Below are positions 9,617 through 18,449 of a stretch of DNA of 64,000 nucleotides, in pieces. Source of the stretch: an uncultured Erythrobacter sp. GTDB taxonomy: Bacteria > Pseudomonadota > Alphaproteobacteria > Sphingomonadales > Sphingomonadaceae. A program made the position numbers and the translations under genes. Where the stretch lies: contig CAJXJR010000012.1 in NCBI GenBank assembly GCA_913055155.1, positions 62,001-126,000 of the forward strand, read 5' to 3'. Numbering within the stretch: the first letter of the stretch is position 1; each line of letters opens with the position of its first letter. The notes under the pieces are model-generated. The model saw only the letters and a list, made by a program, of their open reading frames with translations, had not been told where the DNA came from and searched no databases.

Positions 9617-12082
9617 CTAACCGCCTCTGCGCGGGTTCGCCAGCACTTCGCCTACCTTGTCAGCGATTTGCCTGACGCTGAAGGGTTTGGGGATGAAGTG
9701 CATCGCCTCGATGTCGATCTCGCTGCGCAGCTGGCTTTCGGCATAACCCGACATGAACAGCACCGGCAGGCGCGGCTGCAGCTTGCGGATCTCGCGCGCC
9801 ATGGCCGGCCCGTCCATGCTCGGCATCACCACGTCGGTAACGACGAGGTCGAACGTGTGCTGGCCCGCCTTGACGATCTCCAGCCCCTCGTCCCCGTCGC
9901 TGGCGGTGACGATGGTATAGCCCTGCCGCGAAAGCGCGCGTTCGGCCACGGCGCGGACCATGTCCTCGTCCTCTACCAGCAGGATCGTGCCACCGCCGGA
10001 CCACTCGCTGCCCTTCTCCTCCACTTCGGCACGGGCGAGTTCTTCCTCGCTTGCCTCGTGCACCGGCAGGTAGATGGTGAAGCGCGCGCCCTTGATGCCG
10101 CCGTCGGGCGCCTTGGCATTGCCGGCGAAGATGAAGCCGCCCGACTGCTTGATGATGCCGTAGACGGTGGACAGGCCAAGGCCGGTGCCCTTGCCCTGTT
10201 CCTTGGTGGTGAAAAAGGGTTCGAAGATCTTGCCCAGCACCTGCGGCGGGATGCCGCCGCCGGTATCTTCGGCCACCAGCACGGTATAGTCACCCGCGGG
10301 GATGATCTCGGATCCCATGCGGCGGATATCCTTCGCCTCCACCCGTCGGGTCACGAAGGTGAGCGTGCCCGAGGCCCCTTCGCCGCCGCCCTTGGACTGG
10401 ATCGCATCGCGCGCGTTCACCGCCAGGTTGATGATCACCTGCTCCAACTGGCGCGGGTCTGCCCGCACGGGCCCGAGATCGCGGTCGTGCCGTACGTTCA
10501 GCGTGATCTTCGCGCCCAGCAGGCGTTTCAGCAGGTGGCTGACCTCGCTCAGCACGTCGGGCAATTGCAGCACTTCGGGTTGCAGGGTCTGCTGGCGGCT
10601 GAAGGCCAGCAGCTGCCGCGTCAGGCTGGCGGCACGGTTCGAGTTCGCCTTGATCTGCTGGATATCGTCATAGTCGCTGTCACCCGGCGTGTGGCGCAGC
10701 AGCATGAGGTCGCAATAGCCGATGATGGCGGTCAGCACGTTGTTGAAATCGTGCGCCACGCCCCCGGCCAGCTGGCCCACGGCCTGCATCTTGGTGGCCT
10801 GCGCCACCTGCCGCTTCAGCCGTGCCTCCTCCGTCGTGTCGGCCAGGCTCAGCAGCACCGCCGCCTCTCCCAGCCCGCGCACCCCGGCAAGGCCAAGGCT
10901 GATCGGCTCGTCCGGTTCGTTACGCAGCCGCACGGCGATATCGCCGCTGGAGGCGGGCCCCTGCCCGTGGCGGCGCACGGCGTCGGACATGGCAGTCTTG
11001 TCGCGCGGGACGACAAGGTCCGAAGGGTAAGGTGGCAAGTCCGCACCGATCCCGGCAGCACGGCGGAAGGCCGGGTTGGCGAACAGGAACTTGCCGTCGC
11101 GGTTGGTGGTGGCAAGGCCCAGCGGCAATTGCTCCAGCAGGCTTTCCAGCTGCGCCGCCTGTCCCTTGCTTTCCCCGCCCCAGCCGCCAAGGCCGATGCC
11201 GCTGTCGATCAGCAGCATGATCGAGGGCGCCTCGGCAGCGGCCTGCCCCGGCACTGTCTCCGCCGCGGCCAGGTCAGGATCGACCAGCGGCACCTGCACC
11301 AGCGTCTGCGGAGAGCCCTTTTGCCCTTCGCGGGCGAAATAGATCCGCTCGCGATCGTCGGAGCGCAACAGGCGCACGAATTCCTGGCCCGACATGCTGG
11401 CGTTCTCGTCCCCCAGCGCACGGCGGGCCAGCGCGGGGTTGGCCGCGCGCACCATGCCGTCGGGAGAGACCAGCGCGGCCGCGATTCCCGCCGCGCCCAG
11501 CACCCGCCCGAACAGGCCGGTTAGATGGCCGCCAATCCCCGCCAGCGGATTGCTGCGGGTGACCGGGCTGAACCGCCAGACAAGGTAATCGTCGCCGCTG
11601 CCCGCGCGCACGGCGCGTGCTTCCCAGCTCTTTTCCTCGTCCGCGATGATAACGGATTCGCCGCCTTGCCCGTCGCGCCAGGCAGCGCGTGCCAGCCGGG
11701 TGAGCCTTTCCGCGCTGGTGCCGTCCACCGGCAGGCGCGGCGGTGCGTTGCTGGATCCGAACCACAGTTCGAACGTGGCATTGCCGCAGACCAGCCGGTT
11801 GGCGCGGTCGGTGATGGCCACGGCCTCGTCCGCACGCTCTATCGCAGCGACGGTGACGGTCCAGTCAGGCTGGCCCTGCTCTATCGTGCGCTGCCCGCCG
11901 GTGCGCGCCCGCCCGGCGGCAAAGGCGATCAGGCCCAGCACCACCAGCCCGCCGGCATAGGCCAGCGTAGCGGTAGTGTTCTCGGTGGCGTACTGGATCA
12001 GCGCCATAGAGGCGAGCACGGCGGCGGCCACGGCAATGCCGTCGATCAGTCGCCGTGATTCCTGCGCTTGGACAATCTTCAT
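9617..12082 (-). CDS. cckA: Cell-cycle hybrid sensor histidine kinase CckA
   Basis: In alphaproteobacteria CckA passes phosphate through ChpT to CtrA and CpdR and so controls the cell cycle and motility. The 821-residue protein has two N-terminal membrane helices (about residues 18-62), PAS-like regions, a HisKA domain with the phospho-acceptor His at about residue 444 in GGVAHDFNN, a HATPase domain with GTGLGLSTVYGIIKQSGG, and a C-terminal receiver domain (ILLVEDEDMVRAVAERAL, phospho-acceptor Asp near residue 750 in VVTDVVMP, and the Lys in IPKPFS). Order and motifs are those of CckA. The start is uncertain; an alternative ATG is at 12100. It is the last gene before a short gap to the DUF4139 pair. 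Confidence 0.93.
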   Translation of the reverse strand: MKIVQAQESRRLIDGIAVAAAVLASMALIQYATENTTATLAYAGGLVVLGLIAFAAGRARTGGQRTIEQGQPDWTVTVAAIERADEAVAITDRANRLVCGNATFELWFGSSNAPPRLPVDGTSAERLTRLARAAWRDGQGGESVIIADEEKSWEARAVRAGSGDDYLVWRFSPVTRSNPLAGIGGHLTGLFGRVLGAAGIAAALVSPDGMVRAANPALARRALGDENASMSGQEFVRLLRSDDRERIYFAREGQKGSPQTLVQVPLVDPDLAAAETVPGQAAAEAPSIMLLIDSGIGLGGWGGESKGQAAQLESLLEQLPLGLATTNRDGKFLFANPAFRRAAGIGADLPPYPSDLVVPRDKTAMSDAVRRHGQGPASSGDIAVRLRNEPDEPISLGLAGVRGLGEAAVLLSLADTTEEARLKRQVAQATKMQAVGQLAGGVAHDFNNVLTAIIGYCDLMLLRHTPGDSDYDDIQQIKANSNRAASLTRQLLAFSRQQTLQPEVLQLPDVLSEVSHLLKRLLGAKITLNVRHDRDLGPVRADPRQLEQVIINLAVNARDAIQSKGGGEGASGTLTFVTRRVEAKDIRRMGSEIIPAGDYTVLVAEDTGGGIPPQVLGKIFEPFFTTKEQGKGTGLGLSTVYGIIKQSGGFIFAGNAKAPDGGIKGARFTIYLPVHEASEEELARAEVEEKGSEWSGGGTILLVEDEDMVRAVAERALSRQGYTIVTASDGDEGLEIVKAGQHTFDLVVTDVVMPSMDGPAMAREIRKLQPRLPVLFMSGYAESQLRSEIDIEAMHFIPKPFSVRQIADKVGEVLANPRRGG

Positions 12083-12150
12083 CGCGGGAGGCCTTAGCAT
12101 CGGCTTGCGCCCCGCCCTAGTCGGCAGACCGCGCAAATGCCCGGAACTTT

Positions 12151-12717
12151 TCACTCTGCCGGATATGGCGTCCTGATCTTCGCAGGACGCTTGCCCCACT
12201 TGCGCGCCACCACGAAGCGCCAGACGAAGCCGGCGATCAGGTATCCCAGCGCAGCACCGACCACGGCCAGCACGACAAAGCCGAAGGCGGTCACCCCGGC
12301 AATCTCTGCCCACTGGGCGAATTCCTGGAACCAGCCGCTCTGCACGTGTTCGTTGGCCGTGCCGGTGGTGGCCGCATCGATCTTCAGCACGAATACGCCC
12401 AGCTTGTGCGCAACCACCGCCCAGAAGGCGACGGTGAAGGGGTTGGTGACCAGCGTGGTGACAGCTGCCAGAGGCAGGTTGGCGCGCGAAGGCAGCGCCA
12501 GCAGCACGGCAAGGAAGGTCTGCCCCAGCGGGATGATGAAGGCGGCGAACACGCCCAGTGCCACGCCGCGCGGCACGCTGCGGCGGGTGAAGCGCCACAG
12601 TTCGGAGCGGGCGATGGTTCCGGCGACAGGGGCGAGCCAGCGATTCTTCGCCATCTCGTCCTGTTCGGGCATTTTCGGCATGCGTGCCGAAAGCCACCGT
12701 TTCGCCTTGTCCATCAT
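12151..12717 (-). CDS. DUF2062 membrane protein
   Basis: This protein of about 188 residues has two or three hydrophobic segments, including GVALGVFAAFIIPLGQTFLAVLLALP, the NPFTVAFWAV motif characteristic of DUF2062, and a C-terminal segment near FGFVVLAVVGAALGYLIAG. DUF2062 proteins are small inner-membrane proteins of unknown role. The start is ambiguous: in-frame ATGs occur at 12747, 12729, 12717 and 12714. An AAGGAG at about 12731-12736 best fits the 12717 start, though its spacing is slightly long. It ends about 70 bp before cckA on the same strand. Confidence 0.8.
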   Translation of the reverse strand: MMDKAKRWLSARMPKMPEQDEMAKNRWLAPVAGTIARSELWRFTRRSVPRGVALGVFAAFIIPLGQTFLAVLLALPSRANLPLAAVTTLVTNPFTVAFWAVVAHKLGVFVLKIDAATTGTANEHVQSGWFQEFAQWAEIAGVTAFGFVVLAVVGAALGYLIAGFVWRFVVARKWGKRPAKIRTPYPAE

Positions 12718-12841
12718 GGGATGGCCCATACTCCTTTGCGCTACCATTCCTAGATGGTTTTAGCTCAAGCGAAGACAACCGTCGCTTAACGGCAACAGCA
12801 AAAAAGTCCCGAGCGCGAATTTTCTGCGGCGGCGGTGCCGG

Positions 12842-13324
12842 TCAGCCCTTTTCACGCAGCAGCCTGGCCTTGTCGCGCTGCCAGTCGCGATCCTTGATCG
12901 TCTGGCGCTTGTCGTGCGCCTGCTTGCCCTTGGCCAGCGCCAGTTCCACCTTCGCCCGCCCGCGACTGTTGAAATAGATCGACAGCGGCACCAGCGTCAT
13001 GCCCTTGCGCTCGACAGCGCCGAACAGCTTGTCGATCTCGCGGCTGTGCAACAGCAGCTTGCGTGGCCGCTTGGGCTCGTGGTTGAAGCGGTTGCCGTGG
13101 CTGAATTCGGGGATGTTGGCGTTGACCAGCCAGACCTGCCCGTCCTTAACCTCGGCGTAGCTTTCCGCAATGCTACCCTCGCCCGCCCGCAGCGCCTTCA
13201 CCTCGGTGCCCTGCAAGGCGATTCCGGCCTCGAAGGTTTCCTCGATGAAGTAGTTGTGCCGCACCTTGCGGTTCTCGGCGACAACCTTCTGCTTGTCGAA
13301 CGTGGCATGTTTGGGGCGAGCCAT
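12842..13324 (-). CDS. smpB: SsrA-binding protein SmpB
   Basis: SmpB binds tmRNA and brings it to stalled ribosomes for trans-translation. The 160-residue length is normal. Recognisable parts are the OB-fold core ([18 protein letters not shown]), the KLLLHSREI segment, the [19 protein letters not shown] region and a basic C-terminal tail ([17 protein letters not shown]) that folds into the mRNA channel. The start MARPKH at 13324 agrees with homologues; the upstream frame extension lacks support. The tmRNA gene itself is not in this window. Confidence 0.97.
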   Translation of the reverse strand: MARPKHATFDKQKVVAENRKVRHNYFIEETFEAGIALQGTEVKALRAGEGSIAESYAEVKDGQVWLVNANIPEFSHGNRFNHEPKRPRKLLLHSREIDKLFGAVERKGMTLVPLSIYFNSRGRAKVELALAKGKQAHDKRQTIKDRDWQRDKARLLREKG

Positions 13325-13378
13325 AAGGTGGCGGCATGTAGGGGGCGGTGTGCCGTAAAGCAATCCTGCCCCCCCTTG

Positions 13379-14692
13379 CTACATCAAATCCTCGGGCAGC
13401 GTCGGCGTGCTGAGGATGCCGATGAACCGCTGCCAGCGCGTGGCCATGTCCGCCGCTTCTCCATTTGGGCCCGCCTCGACAGCCGCGCCGACGATCTGCT
13501 CGCCTAGCCCATAGTTGATCACGTAGCTGCGGTAGGTGTCCATGAAGCGCAGCGACTGTTCGGCGCGTTCGCGGCTCATCAGGCGGTAGCGCATCGAGGC
13601 CTCGATCACCTCTTCGCGGGTCATGGTTTCGTCCAGATAGGCGGCAGCCAAGGTGTAATAGGCGCCCGACAGGCCCTTCAGCGCCTCGCGCAGTTCGTAA
13701 TACTGCTCGATATCGCTGGCATCGATGCCGGCGAGCGGGGCCAGCACGTCGCGTTCGTATTCCATCTGGCTGTCGCCCGGAAAGGCCAGTTTCACGCCGT
13801 ATTCGGCGCTGCCTTCACTGATGATCGCGCGCGGGGAATAGAGCGGCAGCAGGGTGAATTCCACCTGCCCCAGCGCGTTCACCCGGTCACGCTCGATCAG
13901 CGTGGAATAGACGTGGTGGCCGGGATAGGCCTCGTGGCAACCCACATCCACGGCACGGTCCAGCCGTGTGGGCAAGTCGGTGTTGATCTCGATCACCGAG
14001 TGATAGTCGCCCTGGTAGTAGTTGAACCCGCCCCACGGCTTGTCGGTGACCAGCGAGAGATCGAAGCTTTCGCTTTCCGGCAGCGGGATATGCGGCAGGG
14101 TGCGTGCACGGCATTCGGCAACGGCGGCGTCGATCACCGCGCGCAGGCGATTATTGGGGATGATGAAGCGGTCCTGATAGGCGTTCAGCCGCTCGTTCAG
14201 CGGAGCGTCGGACGGATCGCCCGGCACCAGTTCCTCGATCCGCGCCAGCACGGGATCGAGCGTGGAAAGGTCGATCAGCTCGGGGCGAACGCCGAACAGG
14301 CCCTCTGCCTCGTCCTGGAAGGGAATTTCCTCGCCGCGCAGCATGCGCAGGCGCACCCTGGCGCTAGAGAGCATGGCGCGCAGGTAGCGCACGCGTTCTG
14401 CCTCCAGCGTGCCGGGATCGGGGCGGATCAGGCCCAGCGTCGCATCCAGCGCCACCACCCGCGCCTGCAATTCGGCAAGCGTGGTCTCGGCATCGCGCGC
14501 CGCTGCTCGCTCGGCCAGTTCGGGCGGGCCGTAATAGGCATCGACATAGCCGGGGTCTTTCTCCCCGATAGCCAGCTGGATCGCCAGGTAATCGCGCGCC
14601 AGCACGTCGAGAGCAGGCGGCTGGATGCCGGGCACGGTAGCACAGGAGGTAAGCGCGAGGGTGGCTGCAGCCAGGAACGCGCTGCGGATCAC
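13379..14692 (-). CDS. DUF885 family lipoprotein (predicted metal-dependent peptidase)
   Basis: The protein has 437 residues when started at the GTG at 14692, which overlaps the dapA stop as GTGA and so indicates translational coupling. The N-terminus is a lipoprotein signal with lipobox LTSC. The DUF885 signature CHEAYPGHHVY in the middle contains the HExxxGHH pattern thought to bind a metal. The family is related to M3-like metallopeptidases, but its substrates are not known. It is likely anchored in the envelope. Coupling to dapA may reflect shared transcription rather than shared pathway. Confidence 0.85.
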   Translation of the reverse strand: MIRSAFLAAATLALTSCATVPGIQPPALDVLARDYLAIQLAIGEKDPGYVDAYYGPPELAERAAARDAETTLAELQARVVALDATLGLIRPDPGTLEAERVRYLRAMLSSARVRLRMLRGEEIPFQDEAEGLFGVRPELIDLSTLDPVLARIEELVPGDPSDAPLNERLNAYQDRFIIPNNRLRAVIDAAVAECRARTLPHIPLPESESFDLSLVTDKPWGGFNYYQGDYHSVIEINTDLPTRLDRAVDVGCHEAYPGHHVYSTLIERDRVNALGQVEFTLLPLYSPRAIISEGSAEYGVKLAFPGDSQMEYERDVLAPLAGIDASDIEQYYELREALKGLSGAYYTLAAAYLDETMTREEVIEASMRYRLMSRERAEQSLRFMDTYRSYVINYGLGEQIVGAAVEAGPNGEAADMATRWQRFIGILSTPTLPEDLM

Positions 14693-15573
14693 GCCGAAAT
14701 CCCCGCCAGGTCCATCGCCTCGTCGACCGCTGCCTTGGCCGCGTCGGAGCACTCCACAATGGGCAGGCGCACGCTCGGCGAGAACCAGTCGAACAGCTTG
14801 CTGAGCGCATACTTGGCCGGCGCGGGCGAAGCGTCGGCGAACATGGCCTTGTGCAGCGGGTAAAGCCGTTCGTTAAGCTCGCGCGCGGTGGCGAAATCGC
14901 CCGAAGCAGCAGCCGCATGGAAATCGGCGCACAGTTTCGGTGCGACGTTGGCGGTTACCGAAATGCAGCCCACCTGGCCCAGCGCATAGCCTGCCAGAAC
15001 CAGCGGGTCGTCGCCCGACAGCTGGCAGAAATCGGGCCCTGCGCCCATGCGCTGGGTTACCACGCGCGACAGGTCGCCGCTGGCATCCTTCAGCGCCACG
15101 ATCTTTTCCGGGAAGCGGCGGTGCAGTTCGATCACCGTTTCGGGCAGGATGTCGGTTACCGTGCGGCCGGGCACGTTGTAGAGCACGATGGGCAGTTCGG
15201 ACCGTTCCGCCAGGTAGCTGAAATGCGCCAGCAACCCGGCCTGGCTGGGCCGGTTGTAGTAGGGCGCGACCAGCAGCAGCGCGTCGGCGCCGGCGGCTTG
15301 CGCTTCCTTGATGTGCCACAGCGCGGTCTGCGTGTCGTTGCTGCCTGCCCCTGCGATCACCGGAACGCGCCCCTTGGCCACGTCCGCGCAGACGGCGATC
15401 ACCTTGTGATGCTCGTCATTGTCCAGCGTGGCGCTTTCGCCCGTGGTGCCGCAGGGCACCAGCGCGGAGGAACCCTGCTCGATCTGCCAGTCGATAAAGC
15501 GGCGATAGGCCTCCTCGTCGAAATCATCGCCTGCAAAGGGGGTGGCCAGCGCGGGTATCGATCCTGAGAACAT
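14689..15573 (-). CDS. dapA: 4-hydroxy-tetrahydrodipicolinate synthase
   Basis: DapA condenses pyruvate with aspartate semialdehyde in the diaminopimelate/lysine branch, which also feeds peptidoglycan. The 294-residue TIM-barrel protein has the GTTGE motif at residues 42-46, the catalytic Tyr132 in LYNVPGRT, and the Schiff-base Lys162 in VALKDASGD. The ATG at 15573 is preceded by GAAGG. The stop overlaps the GTG of the downstream DUF885 gene. It is divergent from the lytic transglycosylase gene, with a gap of about 130 bp. Confidence 0.96.
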   Translation of the reverse strand: MFSGSIPALATPFAGDDFDEEAYRRFIDWQIEQGSSALVPCGTTGESATLDNDEHHKVIAVCADVAKGRVPVIAGAGSNDTQTALWHIKEAQAAGADALLLVAPYYNRPSQAGLLAHFSYLAERSELPIVLYNVPGRTVTDILPETVIELHRRFPEKIVALKDASGDLSRVVTQRMGAGPDFCQLSGDDPLVLAGYALGQVGCISVTANVAPKLCADFHAAAASGDFATARELNERLYPLHKAMFADASPAPAKYALSKLFDWFSPSVRLPIVECSDAAKAAVDEAMDLAGISA

Positions 15574-15706
15574 TGTTCGCCTTCCATGCGTTCCGTTCTT
15601 GCGGTGAAGGGTTGGGAATTGGCGTTGAAAAATCGCGGTTTCCAAATAGCCTTAGCGGCAAGAACAATCTATCTATTCAGCGCCTGATAAGGATGCGCCC
15701 CACACA

Positions 15707-17650
15707 ATGTCCAGCATGGTTCGACTGCCGCTTCTCTCTCTTGCAGCCGTGATGGCCGCTTCTCCCGCCGCTTTTGCGCAGGATGCTGCCGAATGGGATC
15801 GCAACCGCGCGCAGCTGGTGGCGCAGCAGCCCGGGCCGATGGCCGCAGAGATCACCCGCTGGGAACGCCTGTACGAAGACCGGCAGGCGCAACTGCCCTT
15901 CACCGACTACGCCACTTTCCTGCTGGCGAATCCCGGTTTCCCCGACGAGACCACGCTGCGCGCCCGCGCCGAACAGCGCCTGCGCGAGGAATTTATCGAG
16001 CCCGGCCTGCTGATGCAGTTCTTCGAGCAGCACGAACCGGTCACCAACTATGCCAAGGCGCACTATGCGCTGGCATTGATGGGGCAGGATCGCGCGGCGT
16101 CCGAACGCTGGGCACTGGCCGCGTGGCGCGGCGGCGAGATGAGCCCCACGGCGGAGGCCGCGCTGTTCGCCAACTTCGGCCGCAACTTCACCCAGGCCGA
16201 CCAGGATGCGCGCATGAACGCCCTGCTGTGGCAGCGCGATGGCGATGCCGCCGCACGCCAGCTGGACCGCGTTTCTCCCAACAAGCGCCGCGTGTTCGCC
16301 GCGCGCCTGGCTATCCTGCAGGGCGGCGACGGGGCGACCGATGCGCCCGGCGCTACCGCCGATCCGGGATATCTGTACAACCGCAGCCGCGAACTGCGGC
16401 AGGAAGGGCGCAGCACGCAAGCCGTGCGCATGATCGTGGACGGGCCTTCTCTGGACCACCTGCCGTTCGACCAGACTGCCTGGATCACCGAACTGCTGGC
16501 CGTGGCCCGCGCTGCCGGCACGCGCGACAGCGTGCGCGTGGCAGAGCGCGCGATCGAAGCGTTCGAGCCCGGCTACGATATTTCCACCGGTGAATACCGC
16601 CTGCGCGACGACTACACCTCGCTGATGTGGCTGGGCGGCACCAATGCCCTGTGGCAGCTGGGCGACGGCGCCACGGCCGCGCCGCTGTTCTACCAGTACG
16701 GCGCTGCCGCGCGCACGCCGCAGACCCGCTCCAAAGGCTTCTTCTGGGCAGCCGAAGCCTATCGCCAGGCCGGCAACGTCGCCGAGGCAGAGCGGCATTA
16801 CGAAATGGCTGCCGCCTATCCGGACCGCTTCTACGGCCTGCTGGCGCTCGACCGCCTTGGCCGCGACGTGCCCGGTTTCGATAGCCAACCGGACGCAGAA
16901 CCGACGGACGAACAGCGCGAGGCCTTCCTGGACCAGCCGATCACTCGCGCCGTATCCGAAGTGGCACGCGATGCGCCGTGGAGCACGGGCATCCGGTTTT
17001 ACCGCGCCATAGCCGACCAGGCCGAAACGCCCGCCGAGCACGTGCTGGTGGCAGAACTGGCGCGCGATATCGGGCGCCGCGACCTTGCGGTAAACCTTGC
17101 CGATGCCGCCATGGCGCATGGGCACGAAGGCTTCACCCGCATCGGCTATCCCACCGTGCAGACCCCTGCGGGCACCAACTGGACGATGATCCACGCCCTC
17201 GCCCGGCAGGAAAGCCAGTTTGCCGAAAACGCCATCAGCCATGCTGGCGCGCGCGGCATCATGCAGTTCATGCCCGCCACCGCGCGCGAGGAAGCGCGCC
17301 TAGCCCGCGTGCAGTATTCCGCCAGCCGCCTGATCGACGATCCGCAATATTCGATGCAGCTGGGCTCCAACCACATCGAGCGGCTGATCCGCTACTACGA
17401 TGGCTCCATCCCGCTGGCCATCGCGGCCTATAACGCCGGCCCCGGCAACGTGAACCGCTGGCTGCGCCAGAACGGAGACCCGCGCACCGGCGAAGTCGAC
17501 TGGCTGCGCTGGATCGAGGAAATCACTTTCTTCGAGACCAAGAACTACGTGCAACGTGTGGTCGAAAACGCCGTTGTCTACGAACACCTCTATCCCGACC
17601 GGCACGGTCGCGTTGGCGAATCGCGCCATGTGACGGATTTCCTGCGATAG
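15707..17650 (+). CDS. Periplasmic soluble lytic murein transglycosylase (Slt-type)
   Basis: The protein cleaves the MurNAc-GlcNAc bond of peptidoglycan to give 1,6-anhydro-MurNAc ends. It has 647 residues with a Sec signal peptide (cut near AFAQ), a long alpha-helical superhelical region as in Slt70, and a C-terminal SLT domain. The catalytic Glu is near residue 502 in ALARQESQF, followed by SHAGARGIMQFMPATA and the AAYNAGPGNVNRW motif. A second Met three codons downstream could be the true start. It stands alone in its orientation. Confidence 0.92.
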   Translation: MSSMVRLPLLSLAAVMAASPAAFAQDAAEWDRNRAQLVAQQPGPMAAEITRWERLYEDRQAQLPFTDYATFLLANPGFPDETTLRARAEQRLREEFIEPGLLMQFFEQHEPVTNYAKAHYALALMGQDRAASERWALAAWRGGEMSPTAEAALFANFGRNFTQADQDARMNALLWQRDGDAAARQLDRVSPNKRRVFAARLAILQGGDGATDAPGATADPGYLYNRSRELRQEGRSTQAVRMIVDGPSLDHLPFDQTAWITELLAVARAAGTRDSVRVAERAIEAFEPGYDISTGEYRLRDDYTSLMWLGGTNALWQLGDGATAAPLFYQYGAAARTPQTRSKGFFWAAEAYRQAGNVAEAERHYEMAAAYPDRFYGLLALDRLGRDVPGFDSQPDAEPTDEQREAFLDQPITRAVSEVARDAPWSTGIRFYRAIADQAETPAEHVLVAELARDIGRRDLAVNLADAAMAHGHEGFTRIGYPTVQTPAGTNWTMIHALARQESQFAENAISHAGARGIMQFMPATAREEARLARVQYSASRLIDDPQYSMQLGSNHIERLIRYYDGSIPLAIAAYNAGPGNVNRWLRQNGDPRTGEVDWLRWIEEITFFETKNYVQRVVENAVVYEHLYPDRHGRVGESRHVTDFLR

Positions 17651-17689
17651 GGGACGGCAAAAGCTGGGGTGGAAAGCCGACATTGCCAG

Positions 17690-17733
17690 TCGTCTGAAAA
17701 AGCAAGCGGCGGCGCCATTGCTGGCACCGCCGC
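17690..17733 (-). terminator. Intrinsic terminator of the first UrcA gene
   Basis: An 11-bp stem with one wobble (17706-17716 with 17723-17733, loop of 6) lies about 20 bp past the UrcA stop. On the minus strand it is followed by TTGCTTTTTC. Confidence 0.65.
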
Positions 17734-17753
17734 CCGGACCGGGAGCATGGTCC

Positions 17754-18101
17754 TTACTGGTTGCTGGTCTCGCTGTTTTCCGGGGCGCGCACCGCGAGGA
17801 TCTCGACGGAGCCGCGGCGCAGTTGCCCAATCTGCTGCTGGGCATCGGCGTTCGCTTCTTCCCGGCAATTGAGGAAGTCCATCTGCTGGCTGATCGGACG
17901 AACAGTTTCGGGACGCGGGCAGACCTTGCGAACAGCAGCCCGCACACGGTTCTGAAGCGTTTCCATGCCCTGCTCACTCGCGATGTTGAGATCGGCATGT
18001 TCGACAAAAGCTGTCTGCACCTGATCCTGGGCAGTGGCTGAGGTGGAGGTGGCGGCCAGGGCAAAGGTGGCCAGGGCGGTGGTGATGATCGTGTTACGCA
18101 T
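17754..18101 (-). CDS. UrcA family secreted protein (module A)
   Basis: The 115-residue product has a Sec signal peptide (cut near SATAQ) and a small mature domain with the UrcA pattern: VEHADLNIASEQGMETLQNRV, then two conserved Cys residues (VRKVCPRPE and NCREEA) that probably form a disulphide in the periplasm. UrcA is a family of short exported proteins of unknown function in Sphingomonadales and Caulobacterales. It is divergent from a winged-helix/TM/TPR regulator at 18450, and the same pairing recurs at 51583-54444. Confidence 0.85.
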   Translation of the reverse strand: MRNTIITTALATFALAATSTSATAQDQVQTAFVEHADLNIASEQGMETLQNRVRAAVRKVCPRPETVRPISQQMDFLNCREEANADAQQQIGQLRRGSVEILAVRAPENSETSNQ

Positions 18102-18449
18102 GTCAAAGTTCCTTTCCGTTCGGTTTCGTGATGGCGACTTGCGCCGCCTCTGGACCTTGGGAGCGGGTCTGGAAGAGAGCCGTGCCCCGTTGGCAAAACC
18201 GTTTTGTGCCGGACTGGAATTTTGTGCCTTGGCGTTTTGGTGAATCTTTCGTCAGTTGTGCCTGAAATCTGATTTTCACCTGAATTGCGGGTTTATCCTC
18301 ATTGGATTGCAGAGGCTTAAGAGAACAGCAGTCTTTGCAAAATTAGCTTGCGAGCAGCCCACATGCTGTCCTTGCTGGCCATCGGGCGTGACAATTTCAG
18401 CTTCGCCTGAGATAGTCAGGTGCAGCCCGCATTCGAGGAGGGGACCTCG
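18102..18449. promoter_or_regulatory. Divergent intergenic region of module A with TTTTGTGCC repeats
   Basis: This 348-bp gap separates the starts of the UrcA gene (minus) and the winged-helix regulator (plus). It holds two exact copies of TTTTGTGCC at 18202-18210 and 18220-18228 (18 bp apart) and a third partial copy GTTGTGCC at 18255-18262, all in one orientation. These are candidate operator sites for the adjacent OmpR-type DNA-binding protein. No coding sequence is convincing here. Confidence 0.4.
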
